DNA of 64,000 nt from Paramyrothecium sp. XJ0827 (GCA_020881915.1 JAJFPB010000001.1:4092001-4156000), one strand, 5' to 3'; positions 22,586 through 34,800 are shown, counted from the stretch's first letter. Notes: generated by a model from the sequence alone, not told the origin. A program made the numbers and translations.

Positions 22586-23291
22586 ATGAGTAGTCGCAGC
22601 AGTAAACTTGCCCCAGAAGTTAATCGGTGAGTCTCAACCCTCGCCCAGAAAAATCCTGTCGCGGTCCTCGGGCATCGCAAAGTGTTTCTCCGGCACCCCG
22701 GCTCTCAACGGCCGCCGCGCTGACCATCTGTTCCCATCGTGCTGTGCTAACGATTCTCGCAGAGCTCTGTTCGTGAAGAACTTGAGGTACTTTTGCCCCC
22801 CATCGATTCGTGTCATCTCGCCGACCCAGTCGCGATAACTAACCCGCCATCGTCTCCAGCTATAACGTCTCTCCAGAAGAGCTCTTCGACCTCTTTGGGA
22901 AGTTCGGCCCAATTCGGTATGCTTCTATCAACGACCGTCATTCGATACACACTGACTGACATCCATTGCAGCCAGGTCCGACAGGGCATTGCGAATAACA
23001 CCAAGGGCACGGCCTTCGTTGTCTATGAAGACGTAATGGATGCAAAGCAGGCCTGCGACAAGCTCAACGGCTTCAACTTTCAGAACCGCTACCTAGTCGG
23101 TACGTGCAATCACTTGCTCATGTCTACGCCCTGCCTTGGCCACCCACATGCAACCCCCCCTCCCTTTTACTCACGCTCTGTTGCCCGTAGTTCTATATCA
23201 TCAACCCGACAAGATGGCCAAGTCAAAAGAGGACCTCGACGCTCGCCGCGAATCTTTAGCTCAGCTCAAGAGACAGCATGGTATCGATTGA
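22586..23291 (+). CDS. sf3b6: Splicing factor SF3B6 (p14), branch-site RRM protein of the SF3b complex
   Basis: Five small exons, 22586-22626, 22764-22787 (24 nt), 22860-22916, 22972-23099 and 23191-23291, give 116 aa. All introns are GT-AG and every junction keeps frame. One RRM fills the protein: RNP2 is ALFVKNL and RNP1 is KGTAFVVY, with [19 protein letters not shown] between them and [12 protein letters not shown] after. Human p14 is 125 aa and has the same order. p14 sits in U2 snRNP on SF3B1, close to the branch-point adenosine. The Tyr22 of the human protein that contacts the branch adenosine is Phe17 here. No single open frame shows the gene, because the exons are so short. Confidence 0.93.
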
Positions 23292-26061
23292 CAATCCGAC
23301 CGGCCTGTTGATAGCCTGCGCACTCCCTTGTCCGCAGGCCGGTCTTGGTCTTCTCCCCGCACCACGTCGCCGGATCAGAAGACAATCCTACGAAAAGCCT
23401 CGCCGCCCACGTCTAGCGCCGCTTCGAACGGAGGCTCACGCGATCGAGCCGTCCGTTTCGCCGACGGGCTGCGGCCTACCCTCCAACCATGTGCATGATT
23501 TACCGCACCAAATCATCAGCCGAGCATGCTCATGTGGCCTCATCTTTTTCGCCCAAAGTTGGTTGGTTTGCTTGGTGACCAGCCTCTGGTCATCTGCACT
23601 TCAAAGTGGAAGTTATCTTCGCCCCGCAAGATGTGCGAGATGTCCTGCTTCTAGGTTTCTTCAGCACAAGTGACGACACGACAAAGTCACGACGAGTTGC
23701 TCGTTGTTGTATTCATTCTCCCCCAACCTGGCCAATTTTATTTCCCTGGCCATTTCACCTCAAAATCACCTGTGGAATGGGGATGGTTTCATTTTCAAGA
23801 CGTTGCCACGAGATATTTCATCCTATGCATTGCTGCATCATGTCTTAGTAGTTTTCAGGACGCTCAAGAGAGTCGAGAATGTCTGTGTGCACCAGGGGAT
23901 CTGACCCTCCATGAGAAATGCTTCGTCTACGTGTCGCTGTGACATACATTTTTTGCGTGTGACCCCATCCACTACGTTCAGAGGCTCGCCCCAGTGTCAC
24001 CCAACACGAGCAGATTGTGATGGATGATGGTAAACTACTGCCTTCAAGTCCACCACTGCCTGCCCATTGAGTCATTCAATCACCCATTGGAGGCCGTCAG
24101 TGTTAGTTATGCCTCAAGGGTGCTTTGACGGCTCGCCAAGGTCACAGGGCTGGCAGAGACGATTCCAGCTAGGTGCATAATAGAACAGTAGAAAGGAAAC
24201 TCGACTGCCTATTGGCGTCAGAGCCCGGGCCCCAAATGCTTGGAAATGCAAGGCCAAGCACTTTTGTAGAGTAGACATGGCAATCGATGTCCCGTGATAG
24301 GGCGTCGATGCCGTAGGCAATAGGGGAACTGTTGGCCCGTTCGCTTGGAAGCCATGACTACTCTCCGACTGCGACGCCGAAGACGTGCTCCCGGGGACAA
24401 GAAAGGGGAGGGTGCCCAGGACCCAGAAGCCAGCAATAGGTCACCGACCAAGGCAAATTGGAGCGATGGCATCATGTCCCGTTCATTCTGGGCCTGAAGA
24501 GCTGAAGCCTGGAGGGAGCCAAGCAGAAACGAGAGTTGAAACAACACTTGGAGAAGAAAGCCTGGCCGTGAGAACGGGCCGGCCACATGGGGTGGACGAA
24601 ACAATGTGTTAGCTCACAGTACCGGCGGGCCAAGGGGGTGGTCAGGGTCAGCCATACTCTGAAGGGACAGAGCAGTGGGCAGACGTCGGGCGGTGGAATA
24701 GAGGAGCAGGCCGTCCGAACTGGCCGGCCACGGGTCGCAGATACGGCCAGACGGCGTCTTGACTGGGTACTGGGCGAGGGTGGGCCGGCCAAAACGGCGG
24801 CCATGTGGTGACCACAGGAGCCGGCCAGCCTCGACGGTACCCTGAACGCCTCGGGTACCTTGCTTTCCGCGCAGGCCTCTGCCTCTGGCTCAAGTCACTT
24901 TCCCAGCGAGGCACAGCCTTCCATGTGGCTGCAGCCTTCTGGAAAGGGCAAGATTTGTGGCTCAGCCTCTCTCGCCCTTCACACCATTCGCGGCTAACGC
25001 TGCGTGGGGCCGACAACTGCAGGCCGCGCTGCCGACTCGACTGCATCGACTTACAACCCTGGGCAGAGAGGGACAGGAACCAACTCACCTCTTTTGTTTC
25101 CTGCTTGCTCACCACCCCGTCGCGAGGCCCTGCGATGGAGCACGAGGGCACTTTGCACGCCGGGACGGCACTGCGTCCTATTTCTGGCGCATCATGATGA
25201 GATCAATGGCCCTTCGGCCTGGCCGCGACCTCTATTTCCATTTTCGGCCCAGCATGCTACTCTGCGTCCTGATCGCCTCTCCCCCAGCTCTGCATACGCC
25301 GCCATGGGGGCCAAAGTATCAAACCCTAAAACCACCACCCTGGAATCCAAGGTGTTTTCCCTCACCAAGAGCGCTCCATCGCCTCCCATGCTTCGCCGTG
25401 AGACTTCGATCCGGTGGAGGCGTCCGGTGCTGCCGTTGGATGGTCGGATGGACCGTCATGGGCAAGGCAACAGGACAAAACATGTCGCTCTCGGGTGGGT
25501 GCTAAGGAGGGATGGGAGTCATCTGGGGCCGTACCAGCGCCTCCTTTCGGAGGGGACGGTAGCATCGGCAGCATCCCGGCTCCATGACACCAGCATGCGT
25601 CTGTCCCAGAGCTCCGGTATCAGGCATCTCTGTTAACTGGCCGGGTTCACACAGCCACCGACCAGAGCATGCCTCTGCCTCACGTCCAAGTGGACAACCT
25701 CACAAGTCCAACCGGTGGATAGGAACATGCAAAGGGTTATGCAAGTGCCGACCAACGTGGCGGTATGCTTCCATCCCAGAACGTCTCCTGCGGCTAATTT
25801 TCATGACCCTCTCCTTCGCTCTTGCTCTCTTCGTCTGTTGCAAACCAACAGCCCTTTCCCTCTACGCACGCCTCTTCAGCCCGAGTTCCTTACTCCTGAA
25901 GCACATTGGCTATAAGAATGAACATCCTGTCCTGCAGGACAATGCTCTTACCTGCTGCCACATGCACCCGCCTCCCATCCATCCCTTCTGTTCCTGTTCC
26001 CTACTTATTCTGTGTCATGTCCGTCCCGACCTATTCTTTGAGTAGACTAACTCTTGAGAGC
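23292..26061. other. Non-coding interval, no gene recognised
   Basis: About 2.8 kb between SF3B6 and the SWIM gene. It has the SF3B6 3' UTR at the left and a C/T-rich probable leader at about 25790-26060. A frame from 25303 begins MGAKVSNPKTTTLE, which resembles a myristoylated N-terminus, but no domain follows. Several GGCCGGCC-like GC palindromes occur at about 24575-24830. Confidence 0.45.
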
Positions 26062-27420
26062 ATGTCTCCACCTTCCAAGTCCCAAGCCCGCGAGGCTTCC
26101 CCTACCGTGTCCAGCCATTATGCGGACGACTCTAGCTCGGACTTTGACAGCGACTTCGATGACTCTGCTTTCGAGGATGAGGAAAATGACGTCGTCCGGT
26201 CTCCGACAAAGCTCACCTACCGCCTCGACCACCTCTCCGAGGAGGCCAAGACGGTGGTGCGAGACGCCTTCGCGGACCCTCCCAAGGTTGCATTGCAGCG
26301 GTGCCGGCTCATCGACAACACGTATGCCTTCCAGATGACGGAGCTGGTTACCCGTTCCATCCGTATCCGCACCTCCAAGGAAGGTGTCTCTGACTTGCGC
26401 TGCTCCTGCGGAGAGGATGGCCTTTGCGAGCACATAATCTGGTTGTCGGACCAGATTCTGAGCCAGACGCTCTATGACCATGACAGTGACAAGCCTTTGA
26501 CCATGACGAAGAAAGGTTGCGCGCAAGAAATGGGTGATCCGTTTCGCAACATTGCCGACTACCATTTGGACATCCTAGCTGGCGGGCTTCATTGCCAGCT
26601 GGTCGACCCTGACGCAGACCATGACGATGAGGTTGACCCTCAACGGGTTCTCGAGTCGCGCGAACTTCTTTCGGCAGTCCATGTTGCTCCTCCCGATGAG
26701 TTTCGTCCAGAAATCTTTACCAATGTCAACATGGGGAAGAAGGTGCTCAAACGGCATGATCTTGAGCGCACCGTCTTCCGCATGTTGCTCGACAACCACC
26801 ACTTCTTCCACTACTTCATGTCGCAGTGCCCGAAAACAGACCCCATCCACGACCCCTTCCGGAAGACATTGCAGCGCGTTGAGCATGTCCTCCGCGACCT
26901 GGATGCCTACTCTTCAAACTATGCCTCACTTGCAGCTGCCTCGTCCGAGGGGCCATTTGCCGAAAGCCCGCGCGACGTCCCCTGGGCAGCCAGACACATA
27001 CTCGGCTCGGTCCGCCGCATCCGCTCTGCCATCTTCACGCGCGACAAGCCGCTGCAGCCGCACGAGGCCATCTCCGCCGCCCGCGCGCTTGTGCGCATCC
27101 TGTCCGCGGTCGTGTCGCGGAATCGCGACGCCCACCCCGCTCCCACGCTCCGGGACGGCAACCTCTATGTGAGGCTCGTGGGCGGCTGTGACTTGGACTT
27201 TGTCATCGCCGAGCTCAACCTCCTCCCTGAGGCGGCAAGCCAGTTCCTCCACGACTTGGAGGCGGTGCTTGATCAGATGGGAGTGCACGGCGCGCCCGCC
27301 ACGTACGTGGAGAAGTTTCGCAACTTGGTCGGCAGGCTACGGACCTCCAACACTGGATCTGGGCTCAAGCGTCAGGGGCAGCGCCCGGACGCGGAACGCA
27401 GGACGAAGCGCATGAAGTGA
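26062..27420 (+). CDS. SWIM-type zinc-finger protein
   Basis: Single exon. I chose the Met at 26062 (MSPPSKSQ), giving 452 aa, because it begins the hydrophilic, acidic part; in-frame Mets at 26017 and 25906 would add hydrophobic, leader-like residues. Residues 18-45 are an Asp/Ser/Glu-rich tract. The SWIM motif CSCGEDGLCEH (CxCx5CxH) is at residues 114-124, right after strands RSIRIRTSKEGVSDLR. A long helical region follows (about 150-430) and the end is basic (RRTKRMK), a likely nuclear signal. SWIM fingers bind DNA or proteins, as in MULE transposases, Zswim proteins and Shu2-type recombination factors. This protein is too large for Shu2 and I see no transposase core, so the role is unknown. 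It is probably a conserved fungal nuclear protein. Confidence 0.8.
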   Translation: MSPPSKSQAREASPTVSSHYADDSSSDFDSDFDDSAFEDEENDVVRSPTKLTYRLDHLSEEAKTVVRDAFADPPKVALQRCRLIDNTYAFQMTELVTRSIRIRTSKEGVSDLRCSCGEDGLCEHIIWLSDQILSQTLYDHDSDKPLTMTKKGCAQEMGDPFRNIADYHLDILAGGLHCQLVDPDADHDDEVDPQRVLESRELLSAVHVAPPDEFRPEIFTNVNMGKKVLKRHDLERTVFRMLLDNHHFFHYFMSQCPKTDPIHDPFRKTLQRVEHVLRDLDAYSSNYASLAAASSEGPFAESPRDVPWAARHILGSVRRIRSAIFTRDKPLQPHEAISAARALVRILSAVVSRNRDAHPAPTLRDGNLYVRLVGGCDLDFVIAELNLLPEAASQFLHDLEAVLDQMGVHGAPATYVEKFRNLVGRLRTSNTGSGLKRQGQRPDAERRTKRMK

Positions 27421-27756
27421 CGGGATTTATAGATGAACGTTTTGCGACCGCCCCACTGGCTGGCTGGCTCTGGACGCACCCCTCTGCACAAGGCGAACCG
27501 CAAGGATCGCCGCAAAGATGTAACAAGATTTTAGATACCTTACTTTCTACTCTGCCCCTAATTGTGGTTGATCTACTAAAGGGTATAGCTAGATGATTCA
27601 GAAATGCAATCTCATATGTCGTATTGGGCTCTCATAACTTCGGTCGTGATACATCATTTCGTGACAACAGACAATTAACCTCTGCAGGCAAGAGTTGAAA
27701 AGTATGATCATGTCTTTCCACCCCTCTGGCCTATCTCTCCGCCATAAACTTACTCA
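27421..27756. other. Convergent 3' region between SWIM gene and kinase-like gene
   Basis: 336 bases, moderately AT-rich, between converging stops. No coding signal or repeat seen. Confidence 0.5.
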
Positions 27757-29478
27757 TTAGGCCAGGCCTGCACTCTGCTGGAAAGCCTCGATGGCATCGC
27801 GAACCTCTCTGAGGCTGGGCCGGTTGTAGTAGTTCCCGTTCCACGTGCCGTTGCGAAGTCCTTCTGCTCGGGCGGCGAGGAAAGACTCCGACGCCTGGAT
27901 CTCGTCCGCCCACCACGCCCGTGCTGTTTCCTGGACCTGGTGGGGGGTCGACTTGCCAGTCTTCTCCAGCTGGCGCAACACAAGCTGGTTCCTCTCTCTG
28001 ACAATCAACCTGCTCAAGCCGGGCTGGCGGCCCCTCGTGCAGCGATCTATAAGGTCCCTCATGGGCTCGGGCGTGCGATTGTACAGAGGAAACTCATCGC
28101 GCGGCTCCCATCGGTAGGAGAGCCAGACCGCCGCCCTTTGAGGGGCACTGTTTGCTTCGAAGATGCACCAAAGCACACGGCCCAGCATATAGACCTCGCA
28201 AGCCTCCTGCTCGGCAGGGCTTAGGCACGCCCAGGGCACGTTATACCCTCGGGACGGCCACTCGTAGTCTTCACCATCTGCCATGGATGCCCAATCCGGC
28301 AGCAAACCAGTCAGCAGCCCGTTATACTTTTCCTTGATCGCAGGCGCTATCTCGTCATCCACGGCGAGAAGCCGAATGTACTCGATCGCATTGACCTCGG
28401 GAGCAGCGAACTCGCACCACACACCTCGCTGCTCAAAGTCCACCATGACAACGTCGTGCGAATCTGAGAGCACAATGTTGTCCAGTCTCAGATCAGGATA
28501 GAATATGCCGCTTGACTCCCGAAGATGGAGCAGAGCAGTTGCCAACTGCAACGACCACCTCGTCTCGTCCTTCAAGGACGTCAACTCGTGGAGTCGATAA
28601 TAAGGAAGGAGATCACGGAGACTACCCCGCGTATGATATTCTAGGGTGAAACCAACCACCGCCACCTTGCCGCCGAAACTGCAGTTCTTGGTGATGAGAT
28701 GGGCAGGCCGGGCAACAATACCCGCATGAGCTGGGATGCAGAGCAATTGGCGAAGCTCATGATAGAGATACTTGGTGCAGCTCGTCAAACCCTTGAAGAT
28801 CCAGGTCTTGCCATCAATCCTGATTAAGCAGACACTATCGTGGATCTGCGATACATATTGGACTTTGCCAAGTTCAATTGTGGGAGGCAAAGCAATCTCA
28901 TCACCCCAGAACTTGCCCAGTGTGGCGACGGACAGTAGCTGGCGCTCTAGGTAATGCGCCCGAGCGATAGTTATTTGAGCCTGGTCTACTCTGATGGGCA
29001 AGTTGTGTAAGACGATCCTGGAGCCGAAAGGCACATCTTGGTAAATGGTCCTGGCCGCATCATCATGCAAGGTCCAGTATTGAAGGATGCGCAGGATGTG
29101 CCTGGTGATACCAAGATGCGCGATTCGACTAGCGTCCCGGGTATGGAAGGTGACATCCACGTCTAACAAGTCGCGGAGTTCCGCGGACAATTTGGCAGGC
29201 TCGGGAATGAAGAAATCTATTCGCATGGGGGGGACAGATGGTAAGAAAAGAGGGACGGCGTAGAATTGGCTTCCGAAGGCGGTGCAGCCATCTATCTTCC
29301 AGAGCGGGTTGCTGGGCACGTCGAGGCTGTCGATGCGATTCTTGGGATTCAGCGGGGAATCCTGCCAGGAAAGAGCCTCGATGTTGCTGGGTGACGGCTC
29401 CGAGGGCGCATAAATCGCACCCACAAATGCGGCTGTGGGATGAATGACATCGTGTATGGACTGCTGACTGAGCTCCAT
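27757..29478 (-). CDS. Fungus-type protein kinase-like protein
   Basis: Single exon. With the Met at 29478 (MELSQQSIHD) it is 573 aa; an in-frame start at 29553 would give 598. The N-terminal 200 residues have no recognised domain. The kinase-like part has strand-3 lysine in WIFKGL (Lys229), a helix-C glutamate in YHELRQLL (Glu241), catalytic loop YPDLRLDN (329-334 for DLRLDN), metal site VDFEQRG (346-352) and AAPEV in place of APE. The catalytic Asp, the Asn and the metal Asp are present, but HRD reads YPD and DFG reads DFE. It could be active. Such divergent kinases are expanded in filamentous fungi and mostly uncharacterised. The C-terminal 120 residues include a Trp/Arg-rich stretch. No neighbour suggests a pathway. 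Confidence 0.8.
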   Translation of the reverse strand: MELSQQSIHDVIHPTAAFVGAIYAPSEPSPSNIEALSWQDSPLNPKNRIDSLDVPSNPLWKIDGCTAFGSQFYAVPLFLPSVPPMRIDFFIPEPAKLSAELRDLLDVDVTFHTRDASRIAHLGITRHILRILQYWTLHDDAARTIYQDVPFGSRIVLHNLPIRVDQAQITIARAHYLERQLLSVATLGKFWGDEIALPPTIELGKVQYVSQIHDSVCLIRIDGKTWIFKGLTSCTKYLYHELRQLLCIPAHAGIVARPAHLITKNCSFGGKVAVVGFTLEYHTRGSLRDLLPYYRLHELTSLKDETRWSLQLATALLHLRESSGIFYPDLRLDNIVLSDSHDVVMVDFEQRGVWCEFAAPEVNAIEYIRLLAVDDEIAPAIKEKYNGLLTGLLPDWASMADGEDYEWPSRGYNVPWACLSPAEQEACEVYMLGRVLWCIFEANSAPQRAAVWLSYRWEPRDEFPLYNRTPEPMRDLIDRCTRGRQPGLSRLIVRERNQLVLRQLEKTGKSTPHQVQETARAWWADEIQASESFLAARAEGLRNGTWNGNYYNRPSLREVRDAIEAFQQSAGLA

Positions 29479-31789
29479 TTTGGAGATGCGGAACCAAAGG
29501 GGGTTTGAAACGGGCAGATCAGATTTGTCAGACGGCGGTTGACACACAAACAATCGAGACGAGCGGGGGACCTGGCCGTGCGGTTAGCGAGCGACAAGTC
29601 TCTCTTGTGCAACCGATTTGCTTGAAATCCAGGTGCACGGCCGTCTAACCGCGAGTGTGTGGTCAATCGGGAGGACGAACCTAGCGAGACAAGTAGCCCA
29701 GCCACGGTTGCAGATATCGACGCATCTGCGGTGCAATGCGCGCAATGAGACAGGCAAGTTGGGTTGCCTTGCGTTAAAGACACAGTGCTTGGAAAGAAAT
29801 CGACCCGGGGTAGCTGTCTTGATCACATGATTTACGCTGCATCCAATTGCTTGGTTCGGGTTGGCCGTCAACGTGACCGATCACATTGATCCAGCATGGT
29901 CAGGCCACGGATGAGGCTGATATGAAAGACCCGGTTTTCCCGGCTTACTCGCAGGCGGCAGTTGCTGGCCTGTGTCTTCGCCAACTTTTTGTTCTGTTGC
30001 CCTCTCGCCCTCTCGCCTTCTCGCCTCATATACCTCTTGAGGGAGAGGCACGGCCCTTGCATCGAATGACTCGTGGACGGAAACATCCCGATTGCAAGAG
30101 GTCAAACGATTGTAGATTGGCGCAGGGATAGGGTTGGAAAGCAGCTCAGCTCTAATAGTCATTAGTTTCCGAAACTGCAGGTTCCCGGTGAGCTGAATCG
30201 TATGCCCAGCCATCTTGATAGAACATAGAGGCCAATTGGAATGCGAATATGCTGCTCAATTAGCTCGGAAAATGCCCGCATAACTACCTGTGGAGCCTCC
30301 ACAGAGGTAGAAGACATGTTAGCCCGTAGGATCCCGGGCAGCTCGGTAAGAATAAGACGAGGTAACTAGAAAGCGGCGATGGTAGCTAAAGCAACGGTGT
30401 ATGGGGCGATGCTCGGACTGTAAAGCTTATAATCAGCCAAGGGTAGAATGATTCGTGGCACCTGGGCGAAAGGGTAGCCTGCATAGATAATTGAGCAACG
30501 TTTCAAGTTTCCTGCCATGCATTTCAAGTTTGACTTACGCTGAGAGGCTCCATATGGCCAGCTCAGTTTGTTGTCACCACACACGAAAGGGAGCCGCAAT
30601 GTCATTTGACCCTCTACTCAGTATGCGTGCAATAAGAGGTTGCCACGTTGAGTCGGTCCACGTAAAAACGAGAGATGACAAGTATTGGGAAAATCAGGCT
30701 GAAAAGGGTTCCGGATGTAAGACCGGGTGAGTGAAGGCGAAGCAGATCTCATAACTTCTTTGAGAATTCGATCTCGTACGGAATTCTTGAAGGCGGTATC
30801 GACATTCGATATAAGAAGGACTTTGAAAACAATATGTCAAGAACGGCAACGCCCGGAGACTTGCGTCAGCGCCACACCGGATGCAAGAGGTTTCAGAGCT
30901 ATCCGCATCGGACACTGGACGGGTCATACTCGGCCAAAAGTCGTCGAATGTGCCGTACATTAGGCCAAGAGTGGTAACCAATAAGCGATATACTAGGGGT
31001 CGTGCCTCACCGAGTAACAGGGAGCGTCTTACTTGTCAATCTAGCACATTTGTTGTAAACACCAAGAGTTGCGGCTGGATGTACCGCTCCTCGTCTGTTC
31101 GTACCTCAGCTTGTACTGGGACGAAGGAATGTGCCACTCTATACTTGACATCAAAACGCTGCCGACTCGGCTATCTGGCATGTCTGCTGACCAGGCTGCC
31201 AAAGGCATCGTGTGACGGATTCTGGTGAAGGCATCCGGCTCTGCTGTGGCGGCCATACGGAGGCGTCCCGGCTTGCCGGATCGAAGCCGGGGCTGGATAC
31301 CACGAACAACTAATCTTGACCGAGTCCGAGAAACTGTTTAGACGGTGCAAACTGGTGGGCTCGGAAGTAACTCGAGGATCTCAAGGTTTCGTTGATCCCT
31401 CTGATTGGGCAAATCGGATGCTTGATAAAGGCACCTAACCCTTGTGAACTTTTGGCACTGCGTGGCTAAGAATGCACATGCAACTGCCGGACGCGCGTAG
31501 GCACGTTCATGGTCAAGACTGACGCGGCGAGGCATGGAGGGAAATGTGATAGAAACTCGTGCTATCGTCGAGGTTCTCTACGATATGGGAAAATGAGGCA
31601 GAGTACGTCGCTCCCGTTTTGTAGCTCCAACGTGCAACAGCCAGGAAAGTACACCCAAGGTACTGCACCTAATCGGAGCAAGTCCTCCCCCTCAAAATGC
31701 ACTGAAGTACTCCAAAGTCTTGTCAGAGTATCTCGTCCTGCCTGCCTTACTGTAGCTAAGGTACTTGAATTACGTACCTGCATGAAGCC

Positions 31790-31826
31790 CCTACCTACCT
31801 TACCTTACCTGAGATCGGTAGGTAGG
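31790..31826. repeat. Inverted repeat of CCTACCTACC / GGTAGGTAGG
   Basis: A 10-base arm at 31790-31799 and its exact reverse complement at 31817-31826, separated by 17 bases that include TTACCTTACCT. It could form a hairpin. It belongs to the dispersed TACCT family in this window. Confidence 0.7.
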
Positions 31827-34800
31827 CATCTTAACTTCAGAGGCAGGATAGAAGGAAAGGCAACGAGTGCCCCAAAGATGGAATATAAATTAGCTTGCAG
31901 GAGAACCCCGAGATTAGCTGCGGGATCTGTCGTCACATCCACCTACACTTGCTGAGCCACTCCAATAGCATTGGCCAACTCAATTGAACATAAGGTAAGG
32001 CCCCTTATGTTGAAGGATTGTGCCTAAGTTGTGAACAGTACCTTTAAGTAGACACAGGTATTCGGACTTGTGTGTACTAAGGACAGTTGAAGGATTAGTG
32101 TATAACTGAAAAAGACCTCGGTACTAGAGGCTAAATGCGCTAACACTGGTCTTGTGAATCCGAATCTGAGTGTGCACCGAGTATCAAGAGCCTGTAATTG
32201 ACTGGCTGCCGTTTTACTCTTTGAGAACCTAAATGAGAGGCATTGCGGAGGTAGAGACACCAGCCAAGGCTGAGCGTCTTATTAGCCACCAAAATGCGAT
32301 GAGGTCGGGTAAAAAGAGCAAGGCATCCTGGCTAGGGGGCGCAAATGCGAACCGCAGATCAGATAGATCCCTTAAACTAAGGATGTGCGTCTGACAGGAT
32401 ATGGGCACACGAGGTGTAGAAAACGTGCTTTTGCTCCAAGTAGGTACTCTCCCTGTGCTAATTAGGCACCTGGTCAAAGACGAGCGAGGTGGTGAGCGCG
32501 TAACACGGCTGCTGACCATACTCACCAAACTTACCATACTCCTTTCCAAGCAAGTGAGTAAAAGGCGATGCAGATAAGATAGGTACCTAAGGTAGGTATT
32601 GGACACTAGCATGTTGCGTGTAGTGGAGTGGAATGAGCACCTTGTGAGCAAGACCGGATAATTTTAATCTTGGTATTCCTAGCAACAAACAAACACCGAT
32701 GAAAAACTCACAGAGTGAGAACATATTACTAGTATTTTATGGGTAATTTATCATTGATTTTCAATAGAATATTATCAGTTTGAGAAGTTGAAAGCATAAG
32801 ATCACATCATTTATGAAGAGTCTTACATTTGTGTTTTGGTTGAATTTTTGTTTTATTTTGTTTGTTTGTTCACCGTAGGCCTGATTTTACTTTCCTATCT
32901 TGGGTACAGAACGCTACCCCCTGGACCACATTGATGGAAGAGACCTCGCCATGAGAAGAAAATACATGCCTACACCTACCGTGCCTGGGTGGGGCATGCC
33001 AATGTACAGTAGGTGAGTTGCATCCAGACGATGCTTTCTTTTGCACGGCGGGACGCAACGACATTGGCTGGAGAGGGGAGGGTGCCCGATAAGGTAACCT
33101 AAAATCCTTTGTTCTCTCCTTCCTCCGCAAACGTAGATCAGAGTACCTTACTTGCTTCGTCTTACCTAAGGCGGAGAGTGTAAATCTATTCGACCATGGC
33201 CCTTTGCGAGTGGGATCCCTACATGCCGTTTGTGGGGGGTCACCCCCGGCCGAGACCACTTCCATCTTACCTCACCATCAGGGGGAACTGCCTGTGCCCG
33301 ACTGACTTCCAGTCTGCAGATAACAAAAGAAAAGGGACGCATTACCTTCATGCATGTCAAATTCTCCAAGAACGGGTCAGATCAGCCATTAGTCCCCGCG
33401 GAACCAAAGCGCACTTGGCTCCATCGGCCCAAGAAAAGGAAACCTGAAAAAGAAAGGAAATGAAAAAAGCAAAGAACAAGAAGGAAACATAAAAATGTAA
33501 CCGCTTGGACGGATATGGCACTCAAGGGCCTGGATAATCCCAGCAGGAATTCAGGTACCTACAGGTATGGCTGCTTGCATGAGAACTTCTCCTCCAGGTA
33601 TCCCGTACTTTGCTTTGTTCAACCTGGCTTCACCAGGACGACTTTTCCTGTCCGACACGGCCCACGGGTTGTTTCCTCCTACGCCAGAACGCGGACCCAC
33701 ACCGGTCACCGAGCCGCTGCACTAGAGGGTGATCCCCTGGTCTGTGGGAGTTTCTCGTCCCCACTGCCGGTGCTCGTCGCGTTGCGATGCCAGCATTGGT
33801 CCCTGAAGCCTCACCGGTCCCCACTCCGGTCTCTTACACCCTGCCAAGGAACACCTCCTTTGCTCCTTACGGGCGCGTCATCACGGCAGCTGCTCCGTCG
33901 CTTCTGGGCCGGTGAGATGGGGGCAGCCATCAGGGGCAACCCATTGCTTTTTCGAGGCACCATGCCGCAAAATGCGCATCGAGCACACGGAAGATGCCAT
34001 CCTGGTTGGCGGCGAAACTGATCTCGTACTGGGTTGTCCTGTGCTGCTCGCGCCCAGGCTGTGGGCGATGCAATGCAATGCAACCGTGGCCGAACTTATG
34101 TCGAGGCCCGCGACATCCTGCCTGGTCCTGCTCGGTCGCCGCTGGTCTGGCCTTGACACCCTGTCAAAAAGCTTCTCCAATCTCTGACAGTGTATTGGAG
34201 GCGCACTCACGTACCGACCAAAGATCTCGGCCAATAAAAACTGCCAAAATCTAAAGGATACCAGGGCTTCCTTGTTGACTTTACTATTAGGTATGAGAAT
34301 GATGGGATCGGGGTATTTGAGGTTTTTGACGATGCGGATTTCTACTGACCTTAGTAAGAGCCGGGTGTTGTTACTGTGACTCTGAACATGGCTGACTACC
34401 TCCATTTATCCAAGTACATGAACAGTTCAGCTATTCATCTGGTCTGGTATACTATTACGAGTGTTATGACATTACACCTTAGGAAGCACACTATTGATAA
34501 TCCAAGTAGCTTTGTTGTACTAAGGTAATGCTTAATGACTCAGCTCCGTGGAGCTCGGTACGTTAGTGTGCCTTCCGCACGCTCTTTTAAGAGACGCGAA
34601 TTGGCTCCTCCTTCCGTGGGTCACGGCCCGTTCCCTCACAATGCACTTATCCCTTTTGGGCTTGGCGTGGCGTTGCCCACGTTGCACCCCAAAAAGATGT
34701 GGGCCTAAAGCAACCTCGGGTTCGTTTCGCTGCGTTTAAACGCTCCCTCAACATGCTTGCCGATGCGCACCCATCGGACCAGCATACATAACGGAGTTGC

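Noticed and set aside
25303..25636. MGAKVSNPKTTTLE frame, like a myristoylated small protein
   Set aside because: Only the first few residues look meaningful. The rest is Arg-rich without a domain, and no splice extension was convincing.
29881..30213. 110-codon minus-strand frame next to the kinase-like gene
   Set aside because: The first 45 residues look protein-like, but nothing is recognised and the rest is low in complexity.
33515..34021. 168-codon frame in the gene-poor block
   Set aside because: No domain, odd composition, and overlapping frames of similar length on both strands.
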